NCBI RefSeq assembly: GCF_038004425.1
Contig: NZ_JBBORC010000001.1
Coordinates: 2,395,001 to 2,459,000 of the forward strand
Length of the DNA stretch: 64,000 nt
DNA from: Solibacillus sp. FSL W7-1464
Lineage (GTDB): Bacteria > Bacillota > Bacilli > Bacillales_A > Planococcaceae
Direction: 5' to 3'
The notes beneath the pieces are model-generated. The model searched no databases, was not told where the DNA came from, and was given only the letters and a program-made list of their open reading frames with translations. The translations under genes and the position numbers were made by a program. This document shows positions 18,277 to 27,324 of this stretch, one piece after another. Position 1 is the stretch's first letter, and each line of letters starts with the position of its first letter.

Positions 18277-18975
18277 ATGATACATCCTATTAAAATTTCT
18301 AGTACTTTTGCCGACGAAACCCGGTTTTCTATTTATGAATTTATGTTGCAGCAAAAGCAATTTTTATCTGTTCAGGAAATCGCGGAACAATTTAAAATCC
18401 ATTCGAATGTAGCACGTCTGCATTTAACCAAACTTGCAGAAATCGGTGCCATTTCTTCTGAACATTTAAAGACCGGAAAAGGCGGAAGACCTGGGAGAGT
18501 ATATAAAGCAAAACAAGAAGGTATCAATTTAAGTATTCCTAGACGAGACCAATCTTCATTAATTAAATGGTCGCTCGAACTTATTCATGAGCTTGGTGAA
18601 GCAGCAATAAGTAAAGCGCAGGAAATCAGTTACCGTGACGGGAAACAATCGATGCTTGAACAAATGAACTCTCTTAAAAGAAAATCTCCACTTACTTTTG
18701 ATGAGAAATTAGCCATGCTAACTAAAAGTGCAACATTAATAGGTTATATTCCGGAAGTAGTTGAACATCAACAATCCAAAACAATCATATTCTCACTTTT
18801 CAACTGCCCCTTCCAAGAACAAGTAACAAACTACGGAGAAATTGTATGTCAGCTCCATGAATCATATTTGTATGGACAAGTTGATACATTGTTTAATCAA
18901 AATGAAATTACGAAAATGGAAAGCATGGTAAGCGACTGTGACTATTGTAAATACAAAATTTCCGTAAACAATTAA
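18277..18975 (+). CDS. SufR/ArsR-like winged-helix regulator with C-terminal Cys cluster
   Basis: A protein of about 232 residues. The N-terminal winged helix (about 10-70) has the recognition block NVARLHLTKLAEIGAI and the wing TGKGGRPGRVYK seen in COG2345 regulators. The C-terminal half carries Cys in NCPF, EIVCQLH and SDCDYC, a pattern like the Fe-S-binding region of SufR. The ATG 18277 start has GGGGG seven bases upstream. It is divergent from comG, with which it shares the intergenic region. Target genes and cofactor are unknown. Confidence 0.75.
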   Translation: MIHPIKISSTFADETRFSIYEFMLQQKQFLSVQEIAEQFKIHSNVARLHLTKLAEIGAISSEHLKTGKGGRPGRVYKAKQEGINLSIPRRDQSSLIKWSLELIHELGEAAISKAQEISYRDGKQSMLEQMNSLKRKSPLTFDEKLAMLTKSATLIGYIPEVVEHQQSKTIIFSLFNCPFQEQVTNYGEIVCQLHESYLYGQVDTLFNQNEITKMESMVSDCDYCKYKISVNN

Positions 18976-19092
18976 TGGAAAAAATATGCGTTTGTCACAA
19001 CTCTTCCATATCTCCCAGTTTACATTATCCAGAAACTTGATTTATAATGAATGGGAGACTATTCTATTTTTTTAGAAAAGGAGGGATATTTG

Positions 19093-19335
19093 ATGAGCAA
19101 TATGTATAAAGTTATGGCATTCTGGACTGCTATTTTCGCCGTGATGTTCTACCTTGGTGGTATGAACGAGGTTTCGCTATTATTCGTAGGTAATACAGGT
19201 TTATTTTTATTATTAGGCTTCTTAAATCTTTCAGAACGCATGTACATGTACATTTTTGGCGCATACTTGACTGTTTTCTTCGCCGGTTTCACCTATTACA
19301 CAACATTCATACACACTCCAGGTGGCGGACATTAA
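19093..19335 (+). CDS. yqgY: DUF2626 membrane protein (YqgY-like)
   Basis: An 80-residue protein with three closely packed hydrophobic helices and the end PGGGH. It matches the small DUF2626 family next to yqgX in Bacillus. The start at ATG 19093 follows AGGAGGG. Function unknown. Confidence 0.8.
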   Translation: MSNMYKVMAFWTAIFAVMFYLGGMNEVSLLFVGNTGLFLLLGFLNLSERMYMYIFGAYLTVFFAGFTYYTTFIHTPGGGH

Positions 19336-19372
19336 AAAACGACACGCTCTTCAATAGAGCGGTCGTTTTTTC
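19335..19372. terminator. Bidirectional terminator
   Basis: AAAAACGAC-GCTCT and AGAGC-GTCGTTTTT form a long stem between the converging yqgY and yqgX genes. Confidence 0.85.
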
Positions 19373-19385
19373 ATTTATACATGAT

Positions 19386-20030
19386 TTAAAAACCATTTAA
19401 AAACGGATTGGAGTCCATTTCTGCCTCCGGTGTCGTATAGTCACCATGCCCAGGATAAATAATTGTATCTTCCGGTAATGATAAAAGCTTATCGTGAATC
19501 GACTTCAGCAGGACATTCATCGAACCTCCGATTAAATCAGTCCGACCAATGCTTTGTTCGAATAACGTATCGCCCACTATTGCAAACGCATCGTCTTTAA
19601 AAATAAAGGATACGCTACCCGGGGAATGTCCTGGCGTATGGGCTACCGTAAAGGTAAACGTACCGATTGTCATCTCCCCTTCTTTTCGGATAATATGTTC
19701 TTCCTCAGGTTTTTTGACAATATAATTTGGCAATTCCGCGTATTTGCCGGATCCATTTTTCATCGGATCCGCAAGCCAGTCCACTTCTTTTTCATGGACA
19801 TACAGCGGGATTTTGTATATTTCCCGTATCGCATCCACCCCACCAATATGATCAAAATGTGTATGGGTTAATAAAATAGCTAATGGATTTAAGCCATTTT
19901 TACGTAATTCATTTACAATTCGTGCCCCTTCTTCACCTGGATCAAAAATTAAGCAGTCTTTTTCTTTATTGCTCACAATGTAGCAATTCGTTTGAATCGG
20001 TCCAAGACTATATTTTCTAACATTTAACAT
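19386..20030 (-). CDS. yqgX: Metallo-beta-lactamase-fold hydrolase (YqgX, glyoxalase II-like)
   Basis: A 214-residue protein with the metal motif THTHFDH, further ligands in AHTPGHSPGS and GDTLF, and a final PGHGDYT. It resembles hydroxyacylglutathione hydrolase but lacks the C-terminal substrate domain. In bacillithiol-using Firmicutes YqgX-type enzymes hydrolyse thioesters in methylglyoxal detoxification; that role is inferred. Start ATG 20030. Confidence 0.85.
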   Translation of the reverse strand: MLNVRKYSLGPIQTNCYIVSNKEKDCLIFDPGEEGARIVNELRKNGLNPLAILLTHTHFDHIGGVDAIREIYKIPLYVHEKEVDWLADPMKNGSGKYAELPNYIVKKPEEEHIIRKEGEMTIGTFTFTVAHTPGHSPGSVSFIFKDDAFAIVGDTLFEQSIGRTDLIGGSMNVLLKSIHDKLLSLPEDTIIYPGHGDYTTPEAEMDSNPFLNGF

Positions 20031-20202
20031 AGATCATCACCTCAGTTTCCATTATACATTTTTTCTAACGATCTCATAGTGAAAGTTATCGTTCAAACAA
20101 ACGCCATTTTTAGTTCTCGACAAACGATTTGGAAACCTTTACAATAAAAGAGGAATATTGTTGAGACATTTTTTGGAATGTCGAAAGGAGTGTCAATTTT
20201 TT

Positions 20203-20379
20203 ATGAACTTATTAATGGTTATTTTCGGTTTAGTTGCAATTTTTGGCGTAATTGGCATATTCCAATCAATCAAAGAGAAAAACCTTTTAGCTGCTGCCTT
20301 CAACGCTTTAGCTGCAGGTGTTTTCGGTTGGTTCGTCATTATGACGGTATTAAATCAAGGCTATCCACCAACTCACTAA
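20203..20379 (+). CDS. yqgW: DUF2759 small membrane protein (YqgW-like)
   Basis: A 58-residue protein with two hydrophobic helices (about 3-20 and 30-48) and the end GYPPTH. Start ATG 20203 behind AAAGGAG at rather long spacing. It matches DUF2759 by sequence shape and position near yqgX. Function unknown. Confidence 0.8.
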   Translation: MNLLMVIFGLVAIFGVIGIFQSIKEKNLLAAAFNALAAGVFGWFVIMTVLNQGYPPTH

Positions 20380-20387
20380 TTGCAACC

Positions 20388-20423
20388 AAAAAACGTATTG
20401 CCGTTGAAGCAATACGTTTTTTT
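20388..20423 (+). terminator. Terminator after the DUF2759 gene
   Basis: AAAAAACGTATTG and CAATACGTTTTTT form a stem with a T run. Confidence 0.85.
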
Positions 20424-20430
20424 ATATGAG

Positions 20431-20466
20431 AAAAAAGCTGCTCCCGGATTTCTCCGGTGCAGCTTT
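20431..20466 (-). terminator. Terminator after the LTA synthase-like gene
   Basis: On the minus strand AAGCTGCACCGG and CCGGGAGCAGCTT form a stem followed by TTTTTT. Confidence 0.85.
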
Positions 20467-20468
20467 AA

Positions 20469-22370
20469 TTATTTATAATTCGTATCAATCAGCAGGTTCC
20501 CTGTTTCTGTATCATAGAAACGCAACAGGTCACCATTAATGATCTGATCCGAGTATTCCAGCTCTTGTGTAGCACGGTCAATAAACGGCTGACAAGCTTT
20601 CGTATCAATTGCATCTCCCGTTTCACGGTCGTAGCATACTTCACCTGCATACACATATTGATCTGTTACAAAACGACCATCACGGAAAATAACGAAATCC
20701 TCATGTTCTTCCGAGAACAGGTCAGCACCTAATTGCATATCTTTTGAAGTTTCAATACCTAACAGATGCAGTAATGTCGGACGAATATCCAACTGACCGG
20801 CTACATTATCCATCACTTGTCCATCATTTGAACCAGGAATGTGGATATATAATGGGACTGCCTGTAAAAGCGCACTGTCATACGGTGTGATTTCTTCTTT
20901 ATTTAAATATTTTGCCATTGCTTTATTATGATTTTCGGAAATTCCGTAGTGGTCCCCGTACATCACAATAATTGAATTTTCATACAAACCCTGTTCTTTT
21001 AAATCATCGAAGAATTCCTTCACCGATTCATCCAAATAGCGCACTGTTTGGAAATAACGGTTTAACGTGCCTGAATTCGAATCATATTCAGGAATCATCA
21101 TATCTTCCGGATCCAAATAGAAAGGATAGTGATTTGTTAAAGTAATCAAACGGCTATAAAACGGCTGTGGCATTTCTTTCATCAATGCTGCTGATTGCTC
21201 AAAGAATGGGATATCCTTTAATCCCCAGTTTACAGATGTTTCTTCCGTTACTTCGTACGATTCAATATCATAAAACTGGTCTAATTTGAATGACTTGTAA
21301 ATCATGTCGCGGTTCCAGAATGATTTGTTGTTTGCATGCATAACATTCGTGAAATATCCATTTTCCCCTAAGCGCTCTGCAAAGGAATTATACGTATTTT
21401 CACCATGAGTAAAGAATACTGCCCCCCGACCTAAGCCATATAACGAGTTTTCGAAAATAAATTCGGAATCCGATGTTTTCCCTAATCCCGTCTGGTGGTA
21501 AAAGTCACTGAAATAATACGTATCTTTATCATTTGTTAATGAATTCAGGAACGGTGTCACGACTTCCCCATTCATTTCTTCGTTAATAACAAAAGACTGC
21601 AATGATTCCAACGATACTGCTATTACATTTCGGCCTTCATATTTGCCGAACATTTCAATATTAGGTTCCGCCTGGTTTGCACGAACGTAGTTGCTCACTT
21701 CAACAAGCTCACTGCCGTCTGCCAACGCACGCTGAGCTGATGATTTCGACTGAACATAAACATCGTATAGGTGGTAGTTATAAGTTCCGATGTTTTTTAC
21801 TAACAGTTCCCGGTCAAAAGCACGTGTCAATAATTGCGGACGCTCTGTTTCTGCTAAACCTAAGTTTAAAAACAAAATAGCGGCCGTCATGACAAAGTAC
21901 GCTTTACGCGCATCTTTACGGATAGGCAGTAGCTGCTCTTCCGCTTTCGGTAAAAGCTTCACGGCAATAATAATCAGTAAAACATCCACAAAGTAGAATA
22001 CGTCCATCCAACTGATTATTGCTGCTGCCGATGTTCCCAACTCTCCAAAATTGCTCGTTTGGAATAAAACAGGCAAGGTTACAAAGTCATTGTAGAAACG
22101 GTAAAAGGCAACATTTCCGTATAATACGAAGGCAAGTAAAATACTACTGCCGATAACATAGCGGTTTCGCGCTTTTTGTGATTTCAAGAACAACGACAAT
22201 CCATAGAAGAACAATAAAAAGCTTAATGGATTGATAATCAAAATTAACAATTGCATTGCATTTTCTATCTTCATATCAAAGCTAGTTTCATAAACAATTA
22301 CAGTTTTAATCCAGGTTGCTATTACGGCAATCGCTAATATCGAATGTTTAGGCCATTTAAAATCTTTCAT
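20469..22370 (-). CDS. Lipoteichoic acid synthase family protein (YqgS-like)
   Basis: A 633-residue protein with five N-terminal membrane helices (residues 1 to about 165) and an extracellular sulfatase-fold domain (about 240-560). The catalytic Thr is in GKTSDSEF, and metal ligands appear in VSLESLQS and MYGDHYG. The family polymerises or primes glycerol-phosphate lipoteichoic acid on the outer face of the membrane. Position beside the yqgX/W/Q cluster points to YqgS; a main LtaS would need genome context. It appears monocistronic. Confidence 0.88.
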   Translation of the reverse strand: MKDFKWPKHSILAIAVIATWIKTVIVYETSFDMKIENAMQLLILIINPLSFLLFFYGLSLFLKSQKARNRYVIGSSILLAFVLYGNVAFYRFYNDFVTLPVLFQTSNFGELGTSAAAIISWMDVFYFVDVLLIIIAVKLLPKAEEQLLPIRKDARKAYFVMTAAILFLNLGLAETERPQLLTRAFDRELLVKNIGTYNYHLYDVYVQSKSSAQRALADGSELVEVSNYVRANQAEPNIEMFGKYEGRNVIAVSLESLQSFVINEEMNGEVVTPFLNSLTNDKDTYYFSDFYHQTGLGKTSDSEFIFENSLYGLGRGAVFFTHGENTYNSFAERLGENGYFTNVMHANNKSFWNRDMIYKSFKLDQFYDIESYEVTEETSVNWGLKDIPFFEQSAALMKEMPQPFYSRLITLTNHYPFYLDPEDMMIPEYDSNSGTLNRYFQTVRYLDESVKEFFDDLKEQGLYENSIIVMYGDHYGISENHNKAMAKYLNKEEITPYDSALLQAVPLYIHIPGSNDGQVMDNVAGQLDIRPTLLHLLGIETSKDMQLGADLFSEEHEDFVIFRDGRFVTDQYVYAGEVCYDRETGDAIDTKACQPFIDRATQELEYSDQIINGDLLRFYDTETGNLLIDTNYK

Positions 22371-22682
22371 ATCCTATACATCCTCTCTTTACATATTCGA
22401 CTTTTTTTAATACATTGTTTTATTTGTGTAAAATCTTCATTCAAACAAAATCTATGTTAAAGCTTTTCAAACAAATCCGCAACAGAATTTCGTTTAAACA
22501 GTTTACATTCATAAAATCGCACTATTATTTAGTACGTATTAAACTTGAAAAGGTTTCGTGAAATATGAAAACAGCGGTTTGTTCCCGCTGTTTCACTCAG
22601 GAGATGTTCGTCAAATAGTTTAAAAACCTAAGTAAACAAGCATTCCTCTATATAATTCTTTCTATTATACGCTAAATTCCAG
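22371..22682. other. Intergenic region, no gene seen
   Basis: AT-rich DNA between the LTA synthase-like gene and the YqgQ-like gene. It should hold the LTA gene promoter, but I cannot single out a convincing -35/-10 pair. The only clear element is the terminator at 22567-22595. Confidence 0.5.
22567..22595 (-). terminator. Terminator after the YqgQ-like gene
   Basis: GAAACAGCGG and CCGCTGTTTTC form a stem on the minus strand, about 90 nt after the stop. Confidence 0.7.
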
Positions 22683-22883
22683 TTATTTTCCCGCTTTAAG
22701 CCTTTGCTCTTCCTGACGCAGAATCAGCAAGGCCATCTGAAAATCTTTCGTTTCAATAAATTTTGATTTATATAATTCCTTTATTTCGTCTTCCATTAAG
22801 TATAAATCTCCAATACGGTCCTTTGTGTAAATGTAAATGCCGTATTGTTTTAAAATGTCAAGCACATCCAACATTGACTTCAT
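22683..22883 (-). CDS. yqgQ: YqgQ family protein (DUF910)
   Basis: A 66-residue protein with the family pattern DVLDILKQYGIYIYTKDR and a C-terminal helix LRQEEQRL. It is soluble and mostly helical. It lies 17 nt after the cyclo-ligase gene, as in Bacillus. Function unknown. Confidence 0.85.
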   Translation of the reverse strand: MKSMLDVLDILKQYGIYIYTKDRIGDLYLMEDEIKELYKSKFIETKDFQMALLILRQEEQRLKAGK

Positions 22884-22900
22884 TGTCGTTCCTCCACCAA

Positions 22901-23464
22901 TTATTCGCAGTTTATGCGATTTTTGTCTGTAAGTAGTATATGTACCGGAAGATCATGTGATTCTCTCGGTACTTCCTTCAACAGCTGTTCCTCAAATGCC
23001 AGGGATAACCGTATTCCTTTAAATCCAACTAGATAGCGGTCATAGTATCCTCCGCCGAATCCGATTCGGTATCCGTGATAATCAAAGACAACACCCGGCA
23101 CGATCATCACATCAATTTGTTCTTTTTCAATCCGTTCCGTTCTTTCCGGTATCGGTTCTAATATATTTTGATATGCTCGTTCGGTTTCATCAAAACTGTT
23201 AATTTTGTAAAACTGCATCGAGCGGTCTTTCGGATTACATTTCGGAACTGCAACATATTTATTTAATTTCCATAATTCTTCAATAATAAACGTTGTATCC
23301 ACTTCCGGCTGATTTGATAAAGTAATTGCGATAATATTTGCTTTTTGAATAGATGGTTCCTGTAATAATTGCCGAGCGATTTCCAATGAACGTTTGCTAT
23401 ATTCCTGATCGCTCATATTGGACAGCTTTTCCTGCACTTTTATACGATAATCCCTTTTCTCCAA
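22901..23464 (-). CDS. yqgN: 5-formyltetrahydrofolate cyclo-ligase
   Basis: A protein of about 187 residues with the diagnostic motif GFGGGYYDRYL near the C-terminus and PGVVFD ahead of it. It converts 5-formyl-THF to 5,10-methenyl-THF with ATP. I chose TTG 23464, which has GTGGGG six bases upstream and gives the typical N-terminus MEKRDYRIK; a TTG at 23482 is possible. Confidence 0.9.
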   Translation of the reverse strand: MEKRDYRIKVQEKLSNMSDQEYSKRSLEIARQLLQEPSIQKANIIAITLSNQPEVDTTFIIEELWKLNKYVAVPKCNPKDRSMQFYKINSFDETERAYQNILEPIPERTERIEKEQIDVMIVPGVVFDYHGYRIGFGGGYYDRYLVGFKGIRLSLAFEEQLLKEVPRESHDLPVHILLTDKNRINCE

Positions 23465-23562
23465 ACAAATCCCCACTTTCAACCAAGCTTTTTATATTAA
23501 ACATTCCTATCATGAATCAATTTCATTGAATCATCATAGGAAAATTCAAAAGGATAGCAAGT

Positions 23563-23594
23563 AAAAAGCCAAAACCAACGAGTGGTTTTGGCTA
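23563..23594 (-). terminator. Terminator after rpmG
   Basis: AGCCAAAACCA and TGGTTTTGGCT form a perfect stem followed by TTTTTAC on the minus strand. Confidence 0.85.
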
Positions 23595-23606
23595 AATGAG
23601 CGATTA

Positions 23607-23756
23607 TTACTTTGTTTCACGGTGAAGAGTGTACTTCTTCTCGCGAGAGCAATATTTTTTAAGTTCAAGACGCTCTGGATTGTTACGCTTGTTCTTTTTT
23701 GAAATGTAGTTACGTTCGCCGCAGTCTGTGCAAGCTAAAGTAATGTTTACGCGCAT
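23607..23756 (-). CDS. rpmG: 50S ribosomal protein L33
   Basis: A 49-residue protein beginning [19 protein letters not shown] and ending TLHRETK, a clear L33. It keeps two zinc-site Cys residues (CTDC) but has only one in the second pair (YCSREK), so the second knuckle is incomplete. GGGAGGG precedes tandem ATG codons at 23759 and 23756. It lies alone between terminator and promoter regions. Confidence 0.95.
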   Translation of the reverse strand: MRVNITLACTDCGERNYISKKNKRNNPERLELKKYCSREKKYTLHRETK

Positions 23757-23974
23757 CATTAACCCTCCCACTCTAAATTAAGAATAAATTTATTTGAGCA
23801 TGATTTATACGACTTACCTATTATAACACACTGTTTTAAAAAATCTAGTATGATTTCTTAATAAGTTTTACTATGTTAAAATAAAGGGAATCTGCAGTAA
23901 AAATACGATTACCCAATTCAATTGCACATTTACTGTCTAAACTGATATAGATAAAAAGAAATGGAGGAATTCAT

Positions 23975-24442
23975 ATGGGACTTTCTTCAATATTAATGAT
24001 TGCTGGAATTGCTGTCATTATTATATCCCTATTATTTAAAGATAAATCTGCAAAAGTTGAAAGAGATGTCGAAGATTTATCAATCAATATTTATCAGGAA
24101 ACAAATTCTTTGAAAAGACGCGTAAAAGCATTGGAAGAGGAACTGCTTGTAGAACCAAATTTTCAAGTACGGAAACCTTCTTCTGTCCAACAACAAAGTC
24201 CAGAACAGCAAGCTGCTTTTTCATCTTTTCAGCAAGCGGCAGCACAAGTAAAAGCGGCTCAAAGTTACGGAGCGGCTTCTAAGGTAACCCCGCAAAAAAA
24301 CGCGAAACCGATTAACGGCATTTTAGTTAGCCAGGTGCTTGCGCTCAATAGTCAAGGCCTATCGATTGAAGAAATCAGTAAGCGTTCGACATTATCACAT
24401 GCTCAAATCGAATCGATTTTAGCAAATGGAGGTCAACAATGA
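23975..24442 (+). CDS. Membrane-anchored protein with coiled coil and HTH-like tail, unknown function
   Basis: A 155-residue protein. Residues 5-22 form a membrane helix, 27-55 a likely coiled coil (VERDVEDLSINIYQE and on), then a Gln/Ala-rich linker, and a C-terminal helical block (LSIEEISKRSTLSHAQIESIL) that looks like a small helix-turn-helix. This architecture recalls Firmicute membrane proteins of the SwrB/DUF6115 type, but I cannot prove the family. It is coupled to the next gene by a four-base ATGA overlap. Start ATG 23975 after GGAGG. Confidence 0.75.
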   Translation: MGLSSILMIAGIAVIIISLLFKDKSAKVERDVEDLSINIYQETNSLKRRVKALEEELLVEPNFQVRKPSSVQQQSPEQQAAFSSFQQAAAQVKAAQSYGAASKVTPQKNAKPINGILVSQVLALNSQGLSIEEISKRSTLSHAQIESILANGGQQ

Positions 24443-24927
24443 AATCATCGCTGCGAGCATTTGGAATCGGGCTTTTTGTGGCAGGTGCGAGCATGGCATT
24501 GTTCGACAGGCTACCTTCTGAGTCCAGTGAGAAAGATAACGACGCTTACGAAAAGCAATTAGACGATTATGAAAAACAGATTGCTGAATTGACAAAACAG
24601 TTAAACGGGCAAAACCCTGATTCCGCGAATTCTAAAAAAGCGGACGAGCAAACAACTAGTACAACCGAAAAGAAAACTGCCGCTACAAAAGAAGAAGACA
24701 AATCAGACGTAGTGGAAGCGACCATTTATATTTATGAAAATGTTTCTATTTATACAATTGGACAGCAGGCGGAAGACCTGGGTATTGTCACAAATGGCCG
24801 GGAGCTTGAACTTTATTTGTCAAAACCGGAATTTGCGCGTTCTATTCAAAAAGGAGCATTTGATCTCCGCTCCGATATGACAATCGAAGAAATCGCCCAA
24901 GTGCTGACAGGTCAACCAACCGAATAA
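24439..24927 (+). CDS. Membrane-anchored protein with MltG-like LysM subdomain, unknown function
   Basis: A 162-residue protein. An N-terminal membrane anchor (about 5-22) is followed by an acidic/Lys-rich coiled coil and a low-complexity linker. The C-terminal 70 residues (IYENVSIYTIGQQAEDLGIV to TIEEIAQVLTG) resemble the substrate-binding LysM-like subdomain that precedes the catalytic part of MltG/YceG. The catalytic part is absent, so it is not a transglycosylase. It may bind peptidoglycan or a division/wall partner (inference). Confidence 0.72.
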   Translation: MKSSLRAFGIGLFVAGASMALFDRLPSESSEKDNDAYEKQLDDYEKQIAELTKQLNGQNPDSANSKKADEQTTSTTEKKTAATKEEDKSDVVEATIYIYENVSIYTIGQQAEDLGIVTNGRELELYLSKPEFARSIQKGAFDLRSDMTIEEIAQVLTGQPTE

Positions 24928-25010
24928 CTGCAATTTTAAATTATAGAGAGTAAGCAAGCTTTCTTCCAAACTATCGTTTATTCAAAAGTTTTTATGATTG
25001 AAGGGATTAT

Positions 25011-26216
25011 ATGGACTATATAAAAAGAGGAACAAAAGCTTTTACAATGACGAATATCGCGTTATTTGCTGCAGGTTTTATTACCTTTGCCAACCTTTAT
25101 ATTACGCAGCCGTTAATGCCGCAGTTTTCCTATGATTACAACGTCTCCCCTGCGGTAGCCAGTCTATCGTTGTCTGTTGCCACATCCGTTTTAGCAATTA
25201 GTCTGTTGCTGTTCGGTTCATTGTCGGAAGCTTGGGGGCGAAAGAAATTAATGACTGCTTCGATTTTTGCTGCCTCTTTTTTAACACTCGCACTAGCATT
25301 TGCTCCTAATTTTGAGACGATTCTCGCATTGCGGATTATTCAAGGTTTTGTATTTGCCGGGGTTCCTGCCATTGCAATGGCTTATTTAGGAGAAGAAATG
25401 GAACCGTCAAGCCTAGGTGTTGCAATGGGTCTTTACATAAGCGGTAATGCGATTGGAGGGTTATCGGGACGTATCATTATCGGGACGATGAGTGATTTGT
25501 ACAACTGGCAAACCGGAATGATTGTGCTTGGGGCTTTGAGCATTCTCATCAGTTGCTACTTCGTATGGGCACTACCCGAATCCAAACATTTCACACCACG
25601 CCCATTGCAATTCAGGCTGCTGACTAAAACACTGTTCCAGCATATAAAAGACAGAAGGCTCATCTTATTGTTTGGAATTGGTTTTACTTTAATGAGCAGC
25701 TTTGTGACAATGTATAATTATATTGGCTTCAAGCTGGTCGAATCACCCTATAGTTTAAGCATGACATTTGTGAGTTGGCTATTTGTTGTATATTTAGTAG
25801 GGACGTGGAGCTCAACATGGTTCGGAAGCTTATCTGATCAATTCGGACGGCAAAATGTTCTATACAGCGGGATAATCATTATGATCATCGGTGCAGTTCT
25901 TACCTTCCCTGTAAGTTTACCTTTAAAAATAAGCGGGCTCGTTATATTTACTTTTGGGTTTTTCGGCACCCACTCCATTGCAAGCGGCTGGGTCAGTCAT
26001 TTAGCCAAAGTCGATAAAGCCCAGGCCTCCTCTTTGTATTTGTTCGCCTATTATATGGGGTCAAGTATCGGAGGAACGCTTGGCGGTATCTTTTGGATGC
26101 ACTACGGCTGGACGGGGGTTGTGCTTTTCATCGGTTCAGCACTCGTAGTTACATTTGCTTTTGCTGGATTTATTCAATACTTTCAATCTAAATACGAAAA
26201 AATGCAGAGCACCTAG
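25011..26216 (+). CDS. MFS transporter (YnfM/YgaY-type)
   Basis: A 401-residue protein with 12 hydrophobic helices. The motif-A loop after helix 2 is GSLSEAWGRKKLM and its second-half partner is GSLSDQFGRQNVL. It is a major facilitator drug/proton antiporter-like protein; the substrate cannot be read from sequence. It has its own ribosome site (GAAGGGAT) and terminator, with no linked regulator. Confidence 0.85.
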   Translation: MDYIKRGTKAFTMTNIALFAAGFITFANLYITQPLMPQFSYDYNVSPAVASLSLSVATSVLAISLLLFGSLSEAWGRKKLMTASIFAASFLTLALAFAPNFETILALRIIQGFVFAGVPAIAMAYLGEEMEPSSLGVAMGLYISGNAIGGLSGRIIIGTMSDLYNWQTGMIVLGALSILISCYFVWALPESKHFTPRPLQFRLLTKTLFQHIKDRRLILLFGIGFTLMSSFVTMYNYIGFKLVESPYSLSMTFVSWLFVVYLVGTWSSTWFGSLSDQFGRQNVLYSGIIIMIIGAVLTFPVSLPLKISGLVIFTFGFFGTHSIASGWVSHLAKVDKAQASSLYLFAYYMGSSIGGTLGGIFWMHYGWTGVVLFIGSALVVTFAFAGFIQYFQSKYEKMQST

Positions 26217-26237
26217 AAAGGGCCCTGCATTTTTTTA
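26197..26237. terminator. Bidirectional terminator overlapping the MFS stop
   Basis: AAAATGCAG and CTGCATTTT pair around AGCACCTAGAAAGGGCC. It serves the converging MFS and degV-family genes. Confidence 0.8.
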
Positions 26238-27086
26238 ATCACGCACCCATGTCAATCCTAAAGTTCCTTCTCCTGCATGGACGCCTACACATGCAGAAAG
26301 TGGTGTCGGTGTAAATTGAATCGACGGATAGTCCTTCAATAATTGTTTTTTCCACTCGATAGCCCCTGCTTCATTATTACAGTGAATAATCGCGACTTCT
26401 TTGACAGGTGACTTTGACATCGCACGCTCCAGTTTTTCAATGACGGCTTTTTTGGCACGGTTATCGGCACGTACTTTTTTCGCCACCTCAACCCCGCCTT
26501 CTTTATTGTATTCAATCACTAGTTTGATATTAAGCAAGTTGCTGAGAAACATCGCCATTCCAGAAACACGTCCGCTTTTATGCAATTGCTCTAAGCTTGC
26601 AGGAATAAAAGCAAGTTCCGACTTGCCGCGCATTGCTTCTATTTTCTCGACAATTGCTTCCGGGGCATGTCCTTGTTTTTCAAGCTCAATTCCAAGAGCC
26701 AGCATGACTTGCATTGGATATGAACCTATTTTCGCATCTATCACATAACTTTTGAATCCTGCCTGTTCTGCGGCCATTGGAGCACTAAGTACAGTACCTG
26801 ATAATTGCTCCGAAGTATGAATTGCAATCGCACAGTCATAGCCCTCGTCTTTCAATTTTTCATAAAGCGCCACATGCTCGCCGAAAGCAGGCTGAGATGT
26901 TTTCGGATGCTTTGTTGAATTTCTTAATTTATCGTAAAACTCATCGTGCGTCATGTCCACTGTTTCGCGAAGTGCGCCCTCTTCGAAAACGATGTTCAAT
27001 GCAAGCACATGAATTGAATGTTCTTTAATAAAACTTTCCGGTAATAGTGCAGCCGTATCTGTAATCCAAGCAATCTTTTTATTCAT
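26235..27086 (-). CDS. DegV family fatty-acid-binding protein
   Basis: A protein of about 283 residues starting MNKKIAWITDTAALLPES at ATG 27086, with AAGGAG upstream. It has the DegV blocks KTSQPAFGEH, IAIHTSEQLSGT and SLEQLHKSGRVSG. DegV/FakB proteins bind a fatty acid and present it to the FakA kinase. The fakA gene is not nearby. Confidence 0.9.
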   Translation of the reverse strand: MNKKIAWITDTAALLPESFIKEHSIHVLALNIVFEEGALRETVDMTHDEFYDKLRNSTKHPKTSQPAFGEHVALYEKLKDEGYDCAIAIHTSEQLSGTVLSAPMAAEQAGFKSYVIDAKIGSYPMQVMLALGIELEKQGHAPEAIVEKIEAMRGKSELAFIPASLEQLHKSGRVSGMAMFLSNLLNIKLVIEYNKEGGVEVAKKVRADNRAKKAVIEKLERAMSKSPVKEVAIIHCNNEAGAIEWKKQLLKDYPSIQFTPTPLSACVGVHAGEGTLGLTWVRD

Positions 27087-27324
27087 TAGAAAACTCCTTG
27101 ATGTTAAAATTTTATGTCTTCCCAAAATGTAAGCGCAAACATAGGAATGGCACAGTGACACCTGTCATATTTGAATGGATAAGTTTTAGAGCCGACATTA
27201 TTTCGACAAGATTCGTGTTTTATTTTGATTTTTCATTGATACTGATTATTTTACATAAAGCCTTTTTTTCCGTACGATAAAAATACAAAAAGATTATATT
27301 AATAGTTTCGAGGAGGAACGGGGC

